Part shown: piece by piece, positions 56,961 to 64,000 of the stretch | Numbering within the stretch: position 1 is the first letter of the stretch | Layout: each line of letters begins with the position of its first letter | From: Microstegium vimineum | Lineage: Eukaryota > Streptophyta > Magnoliopsida > Poales > Poaceae | Length of the DNA stretch: 64,000 nucleotides | Reading direction: 5' to 3' | NCBI GenBank assembly: GCA_022036555.1 | Contig: CM039122.1 | Span: forward strand, 54,634,693 to 54,698,692 | Translations under genes and position numbers: made by a program | Notes under the pieces: model-generated | Database searches by the model: none | What the model saw: only the letters and a program-made list of their open reading frames with translations | Told to the model about the DNA's origin: nothing

Positions 56961-59900
56961 CATTGCAGGCGGCGGAGAGTAGATTGCCGTTTTTTTCATT
57001 TTTCTTATTTTTTTAGTTTTTTATTTATAAAGCCCATCAATATCTTTTATTTTTCTTATTTTTGCACTAGAATTTACATATTTTTTTTTTGAGAATTTAT
57101 TAGCAAAGGCTTTTGTGATCGCATATAATTTTTGTGGAATCGGACCTAGGGCAATCTCCTTCACAGGCCCGAACCAAAGCCCACCATTGCATGCGTGGAC
57201 CTGGCCCATGGCTGTGCCTACTAGCGGCCTCGCGTATCATCTTATCCGCTGGCCTGGCCGCCGCAACGAACGGCCCGCCACCCCGGCCAAAGTCTCCCGC
57301 CGAGTCCCCCAAATGGCCGAAACAGCCGCGGTGCATTCGCGGCGCGCGCCCGCTGCCTCGCTTGGGAAGTCGCCGCGCGAGTCCCCCGTCCGCCCGAGCC
57401 CTCGACGTGTCGCGCTGCGCTGCGCGAGCCCGCGCGGAACGGCGTCCCGTCCTCTCCTGCTCTCCACACCACACGCGCGGGCAGTCCAGCGAGCGGCGTG
57501 CCCACACACCCGTAGCCGTAGCCCACGGTAGCACGCAGATCAGAGTACGGCCCGGCAGCCAGTCGCCACGTTTGAAAGAGCAGCGTGTGTCTCAATGCAC
57601 GAAGTCGTGTGCTCTGACTCGGAGGAAACTGCCCACAGGCGTTGGCTGGACTCGGATTAATGCCCGTGCAGACTTCCCAAGTTCTTGGCGGCGTCCGGCG
57701 AGCGTACATCAACGACGACCGGCACGAGCTCGACGCACATTAAAGTACCGTAGGGCGGGCTACGCCATATTACCACACACACACACACGGTGACACTGAC
57801 ACGGTAAGTTGAACCTTCTGCTGGGCCTGTCGTCCGCTGCAGACTGTCACTCTGTCCAACGTCGTTCAACCGGGGCGAGCTAGCAATTACTTGGAGTTGT
57901 AGTACGTGCCATAGTGGGAGACTCGGAGACGCCGGTCCTTTCGGTTGACTGTTCTATGAGGTGGAAACTTTCTGGAAGTCTGGCCGTGTAGATTAATACA
58001 CGCACTGTGTATTTGATCGAAACGGAGTTATATTTTTGGTGTGGTCACTTTCACTCTTTGCTGCACGCTCCATATATGATCGAGTCTCCCGTGTCCAGTG
58101 GTCTTCGTTGGTTAAACCAAGAAGAAGAAGAAGAAGAAGCTGTTGTTTTCGGTAAAGCCTACGTCAAGATGAAACAGCCTTGTGGAATACTGGTGCTGCA
58201 TCCATCTCTCTCTACCTAACTCTTCCAAACATTTCACTGTTCGATCAAGCTTCCTGTGGTCACCGCATTAATTATTGTCCCCCGGAAGTAACAACTGACA
58301 GTAGCTCCCAACCTTATTATGGAAACAAATTATGCAGTCCTGCCTCCTGCGTATGTAATCCTAGTCTCCTTATCCTTATGTTCATTTTCAGAGCACACAC
58401 TACATGCATATGCTTTTGCCAACACTAGTTTCAGTAGTAAGTATTACTATATAATAACTAGTATATATGTATACCAAAGACTCACAGATAGTATCCGGCT
58501 GGTTTGTTCAGAGAAGAGCACAGTTGGTTTGTCCTCACTGAGCAGCAGCATCGCTTTGTCCGGCAACAATAATAAAGAACACCAAGGCTAGCTAGGACTG
58601 CAGATCGAGCAGGTAGCAGGGCCCTGCATATATCTCCGTATGCACGTACACCAGGAGTTGCTTGATTGCTGGCATCAAGATGCTAATCAAGGACGACGTA
58701 CGTACGTACTGCAGTGGCGGCAGTGTGCAAGGCCAAACGGGCGAGACGAAGGGAAAGGAAAAAGGCGACGTGTGCGCTAGCTGCGCCCGCGCGCATCCGA
58801 TGCATGATGGTTGGTGAGGGATGGCGGCGACTCACCTGACGGCTAAAGCTATCTTGCGACCCACGCCAAGACGGGCGGGCGCGGGGCAGCAGCAGCTGCC
58901 GAGGCGAACCATGCGATCGAGAACAGGTGCGACGGCGACGGCGACGCGGACCGACCGGAACGCCGGACGGGTCGGACCCCCCCGGCAGCGTACCCAACAC
59001 ACGCTGCCATCCCCTCCGAGCACGGATGCGCCAGAACCTAAAGTATTCGAGCGAACGAGGGCCACTCTGGAAGTAGTGGTCTGGAGTGATGCAAGAATAT
59101 ATATAGGTCTCGTTTACATTGTGGTTGATGCTCTTTGCATGCGCTACTTGGGCTGGCTTTAATTTCGGACAGGAACTTGTGCACGCTGCTGTGTGGGGGA
59201 TTAATTCTGTGAAATCGTATTATCGAGGAGAGATCAGGTTTTGTTGCTAATTAAAGACGATACGTTTCATACATGATGCGTTGAGCGAGTTCAGACTGGA
59301 GACAGACGACAGTGTAGTGCAGGAGCTGTGCCGGCCTGAACAGCTTCGATCAGCTATATATACAGATCGAGCTGATTTGGTCAGTGTACGTACGTCATTG
59401 TAGGCGTCGCCTTCTTCCACGGAACTTTATTATTTGTGACTTGTGAGCTAGCTTAATTAGTTACAACGAGCTCTCCTCTCACTTACGGCTGCATACACTT
59501 GTATTGCGGATTTGCGGTGACTGTCTCTGGCTGCTGGGAACAAGGATACTTGTCAAGTCCGGTTTGCTTGGCTTATCAGCCACCGAAACAGTGTTTTTAT
59601 CTCACAGAAAAACAGTTAAAATAGCATCAGCGGTAACTTATCAGCTATAAAACGGCCCTTGCGTCGACTTCGATCTCGCCGTAATGCGCACACACGCGCG
59701 TTTCCTAGCCATTATTGAAGCCCCGTGTGCATCGGCATATATAATATAGTCCCCACTCCCATCGAGATCATGCACGTTGTTAGATAGATAGACATAGCTA
59801 GCTAGCTAGCTGCTAGGACCGTATACAGTTGCTAGTAAAGTTGTCCGGCTGGTCCGGTCGCTTTTAGACGCACGCACTGCACGTCGTCGGACACGGACGA

Positions 59901-62221
59901 CGTACGCACGCTTTTTTAGATCGGACTCATCTTTCATAACCCCTGCGTACGTTGCTATTGCTTCTCCTCGTTATTAATTATATATAAGGGCCATCGCCGT
60001 CAGCTGGGTTACCGTCGCTCGTCCGGCCACCGTCCCTTTGGCACCGATCCACATCATCATATCCCTGCACGCTACGCAACCCAAAATTACGTACTCTACA
60101 GTACATGGTTAATACTGTATTTGGTAGACTGACTGCGGCCCGTCTGCACACTTGGCCCCGCGCTAGCTCATTCCATGGCCCATTCATCAGCACAAGTCAC
60201 TGCGACTGGCCAAACTGCTTGGAAATGTTCACGACGGACTACCCATGGACCATGGTTCGTCCGTTTCTCTCGGTTCCACGCATCATTCTGCCTGTAGTTT
60301 CTACGGTGGCAGGTCTTCCATGCAATGCATGGATCGGATCATCGGAGCTAGTTAGTTAGTAGTAATACTGTACCATGCATGCATGTGACTCGACACGCGA
60401 TGCTCGCTGGCCCAGCCGCTAGTCCACGGCGTTGGATGTCATCATGCTGGTGTCAGCGGGACATCATCACCAGCCTGCCAGGGCGCTAGGCTGACCACGC
60501 CGCGGTCTCTGCAGCCTGCACATGCAATCAGATGGAAGCGGTGGGTGGCCTGGCCCGGGGAGGGGACAGTTGGGGCTCTATTCTGATTTGGTGGGCCTCA
60601 TATGCCTTTCTTTTCCTCGCACAGCTTTGCTAGTTGCTACTAGTGTACAATCCAAATTTTAATACTGGCTTCTCGATCTTTTAAGACCAGTAGTCTGTAT
60701 GTATGTACAAGTACAACAACTACTCCTGTCAGTCAACCTTTTTTCTGATTGATATTGGTATACGGTGACGTGTCATTGCCTTGCCTCATTGGCCGAAATG
60801 CACTAAAAAAACAAGAAGCTCATGATTCCCATTTCTATCAAGGGCGTGGCACACGATCAATGCAAGTACGTACTAGGCGGCAGCACATTCACGGTTAGTT
60901 GAACGGCAACGGGAAACGGGAGGATTTCACGTGTATCTGGTGAGAAATTGGGCGACATTAGCGTTTCGCGTGATATCACCGTACGCAGAAAACTCGAAAC
61001 ATACGAGAAATTTTATCACCCTACGTACTGTTCAACATCTTTTTAACCATTAGATTTGGTAAAGTGGCGCTATGAAGCAGATTTGGCTACAGTGTGACTT
61101 GGACAGATTTGGCTAATAAGTTAGGTGCTGTTTGACTCAAAGTAGGCCATCATTAATGTGTTGTAGAAAATACTCACCGACATAATATGTGGTGCAGTGG
61201 AGTGAGACTGTACATATACATAGCCTCGGTGGCTCTCAATTTATGCTAATATAAACCACAACTTAAGATGGAACACATCAGGGGAATACGAAAAACAATG
61301 CCCCTGAAAGCAAACTCTAAATCAGTTAGGAACAGTAAGTTTTCAGCAACGATTGACAAATCGTCTACGCTGTGAATCTGTCCAAAAGAAAAAAAAAGGA
61401 AAACGAAGCTTCTGGAGCATTTCAGCCACTAATAACAGAGAGAAAAAACAAATACTAGTAGGTACTGTAGAATAGAAGACTTGAAATGAGCCACAAAAAA
61501 AAAAGGTTTGAGTCATCTGGAGTTGTCAACCTCTGGGGGTCTGGGTCGTCGATAGTGCCTAACATGAACTACTCCGTAGCTAGTGCCATCCTATCTCCCA
61601 TTTTGACTCCAATGTATATAATTGTTTTTTTTTTTGCAAAAAAAAAATTATACACTGTAATTGTTTTGCCGTGCCGCCCCACGCCCGAAGACAAATATTC
61701 CGTTCCGTGTGCCCCACTCCGCCGGCACACCCCACGCATCGACGATCGGCGGCCGTTCCACAACACGTTGACAATGTGGCGAAAGCATCAGCATCCGGCC
61801 GGCATGGTCAGAGCGTCATCAGGCCACCGCGATAGGCGGCAGGACGCCACCCAGAGATAGAGATGGAGATGGAGCGACCCACAGCCGTGCCGAACCAGAA
61901 GATCGATCGCGCGCGTTTCGGGTTCGCGGCACCTACGCAACGCAACGGGGCGGGCGGCCAACAGCAGATTCGAAAAAAAAAAATGGCACATCGCCGTCGC
62001 CATTGCCACCGCCACCGCCGCTGTCTTTTGTTTTTTTTCCCTCTCTTCTAACGCGCTTTGAACTGATGCTGCGGGTGTTCCTTTCACACACATGTATACA
62101 GTATAATGTATGGTATGGCATGTGCGTGCGTCCGTCCGTCCATCCGTGTAGGCTGCCTCGGTGAGACCAACCAGCCATCCGAGTGTGTTCAATGACACAT
62201 GATCGTGTCCCAGGATATACT
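56961..62221. other. intergenic sequence with microsatellites
   Basis: No gene is supported. The interval 57130-57760 is GC-rich and open in several frames (up to 219 codons) without domains. It includes a (CA)n tract near 57773-57788, a MITE relic with CAGTGTTTTTATCTCACAGA (59555-59655), a (TAGC)n tract near 59797-59812 and otherwise mixed sequence. TATATA-like motifs occur without an associated coding frame. Confidence 0.45.
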
Positions 62222-62455
62222 TAATCTATTTTAAATTATAGTTCGTTTGACTTTTTTAACTTTAAATTTGACTACTCGTCTTATTTAATTTTTTTTGCAA
62301 AATACCATTTTTTTTGTGTGACTTACTTATTTAATAAATAGTCTACATAAATGACTTAAATTTGACTGTATTTACATAAATTTTTTGAATAAGACGAGTG
62401 GTTAAAGTTAGAGTCAAAAAAGTCAAACAAATTATAAATTGAAACAGAAGGAGTA
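62222..62455. mobile_element. Stowaway-like MITE
   Basis: The arms TTAAATTATAGTTCGTTTGA, with TTTGACTACTCGTCTTATT, are mirrored by AATAAGACGAGTGGTTAAAG and AGTCAAACAAATTATAAATT. The right end GAAACAGAAGGAGTA matches the Stowaway CTCC terminus. The left terminus is eroded. No coding sequence is present. Confidence 0.7.
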
Positions 62456-64000
62456 ATATTTATGTTTTCTGTTTGGATTGATAGTTAGGACAAATCAATT
62501 TTCGGTTGGGTTGGATGGATCGTGATAGCTTCACCAAACGAACAGTGACAGTATATGTAATCGGACATAAATTAACACCCATGAACAGTATTGTTGTCTA
62601 CACAATAGAGATTACATTGGGCGAGAGGGCCATGGGCATGGTCCAGCTTGGTTTTAACCAAGCTCCGCCCGCAAGCCGAGCTGCTTTACGGTGACAAGCC
62701 GTGTAATAATGCTCCACAAATTGAATTGTTCTAGATCTTTCCCTTTGTAACTTTCTAACCCAAAATGGAAAGCGATGGGTAGGTGTACTGAGGAAAAGGC
62801 TAATCAAAATTAATAAATCGTTGCATAAAACAGAAACAAACTACTACTAGCTTCATTAATTAATATATGCCCTGAATACTTCTGTTAGAAGTCTTCATAA
62901 CAACAGGTGATCTTATATGACGACTAAGATATGCGAGATGTCTTGACGAATCTGTATGATAAAACATCAATATCACCAGACTTTTAAAATATACGCAAGT
63001 CCATAGATCAAGCTTTGACTTCACAAACCATGAGAAAATGCATGTACATATAGCTGAAGCTGACCTTCTGTGCGCACCTGTTTCATAAGTACTAAACGTG
63101 AAGGGAACACAAATAAGGGAATACTATAAATGTTTTAATTTCTAGATACTAAACGCAAGATGGTTGGTCACCAATTTAAACGGTTTGCGATATAGCGGTA
63201 AATAGGTATATAAACACTATAATTTCACACTAGATTTTAAAAATGTGACTCAGAGATATGCACACTGTTGCACAATAATAGTAGTTATGTAGTTCTCACA
63301 TATATAGTTAATTAAATGACAAGTGTCATTACGCAATAGACATTATGTATTTACATTAGATATTAAGTTCTAACAACATAAATATATATCAAATAGTTTT
63401 ACCAAGTGATCGTTTAAATGACTCAACAAATCTTTAAAAGCGTTTAAATCACATTTAAACACAGTGTTGAACCTATTATTTTACTGCTTTGACCATTTTT
63501 TTAAGTGATCGTTTAGGGCATAAACTCCATATATACCTACAATTTAGCGTTTAGACATCGGTTTAAACGAGCTTAGTCGAACAGGGTATGCTAAATATCA
63601 CATATATGCCTCATAAATGCTGTTTAGTTCAATTGCAAAATATCATCCATCCGATGGTCCTACCTCTCTTTTCTTGTTCTCTATTCAACACTGTTTCCTT
63701 CCTCGGCTCACAATGATAAATGAACATGGGCTATACTCTCTTGCCACCATTAGCTTCCAGTCCATCCTTGGCATCAGTTTTCATGTTGCAACTTTGTCAT
63801 GCTAATGGCCAATTTGACGACGCTCTTTCTGTTTCGCAAGATTTAGACAAAGCGCCACCGAAACACTGATGCTCCTGCCTGCTCTATGTGTGAGACATTC
63901 TTTGTGGTCTAGCCATTTTGCACTATGGGCCTGTTTGCTTCCCGGCCATGTCTCGCCACACATAAAGTTCGATAGCCACAGACAAAAAGACTGGTGTTTG
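62456..64000. other. intergenic sequence
   Basis: AT-rich DNA without genes, RNA genes or clear repeats. Several GTTTAAA/TTTAAAC motifs recur around 63400-63570 but without a fixed period. Confidence 0.5.

Noticed and set aside
56049..56961. Open frames up to 228 codons in the GC-rich block
   Set aside because: Same compositional artefact as above. The block sits behind a repeat terminus and has no domain or splice signals that make sense.
57115..57793. 219-codon open frame and companions
   Set aside because: Several frames on both strands are open together. There is no recognisable motif and no promoter context.
1..64000. CRISPR arrays, bacterial operons, viral genomes, rRNA genes, conserved plant microRNA precursors
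   Set aside because: None of their signatures were found. There are no regularly spaced identical repeats, and no mature sequences of the common plant microRNAs I looked for by eye.

Overview
The window is nuclear DNA from a grass, most likely a panicoid/Andropogoneae species (sorghum, maize or sugarcane type). Coding regions are intron-bearing and GC-rich, the space between them is packed with grass-type MITEs and Ty3/gypsy LTR retrotransposons, and the recognisable proteins match cereal families. No bacterial, organellar or viral gene organisation is seen. It is a draft assembly, with one 100-N gap at 37423-37522.

Three host genes are well supported. A single-exon U-box E3 ubiquitin ligase of the PUB21 type lies on the minus strand (3255-4619). 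An 11-exon CHASE-domain cytokinin receptor histidine kinase of the AHK4/CRE1 type lies on the plus strand (20024-25407). A 5-exon 40S ribosomal protein S8 gene lies on the minus strand (47354-49566), with a TATA box, telo-boxes and site II elements upstream. A fourth, unrecognised Q/N/S-rich C-terminal coding segment (36619-37422, minus) runs into the assembly gap. These genes share no pathway and are independently transcribed, as is normal in a plant genome.

The rest is accessory DNA. From 0.5 to 3 kb there are Tourist and Stowaway MITEs, one nested. From 9 to 14 kb there is a fold-back element, a decayed LINE reverse transcriptase, a 463-bp fold-back and another Tourist MITE. From 16.6 to 18.7 kb there is a GC-rich element whose edge is homologous, in inverted orientation, to one at 55.9 kb. 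From 26.45 to 33.19 kb lies a non-autonomous gypsy element with a 3.5-kb 5' LTR, a protease-only internal region, a truncated 3' LTR and matching CATAG target-site duplications. From 37.6 to 45.1 kb there is a pair of same-family 353/354-bp MITEs on either side of a captured OSCA-type gene fragment and a probable 3.8-kb solo LTR. From 45.5 to 46.5 kb there is a second gene fragment and a 132-bp tandem duplication. From 52 to 57 kb an AT-rich degenerate repeat is interrupted by a roughly 1.8-kb insertion carrying a GC-rich minisatellite. The last 7 kb hold only microsatellites and MITE relics.

The observation most worth checking is a pair of single-base deficits in the receiver-domain exon of the cytokinin receptor. 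As given, the sequence would encode a receptor lacking its output receiver domain. A third apparent one-base deficit at an RPS8 exon edge suggests that assembly indels are a serious alternative. I found no undescribed multi-gene system.
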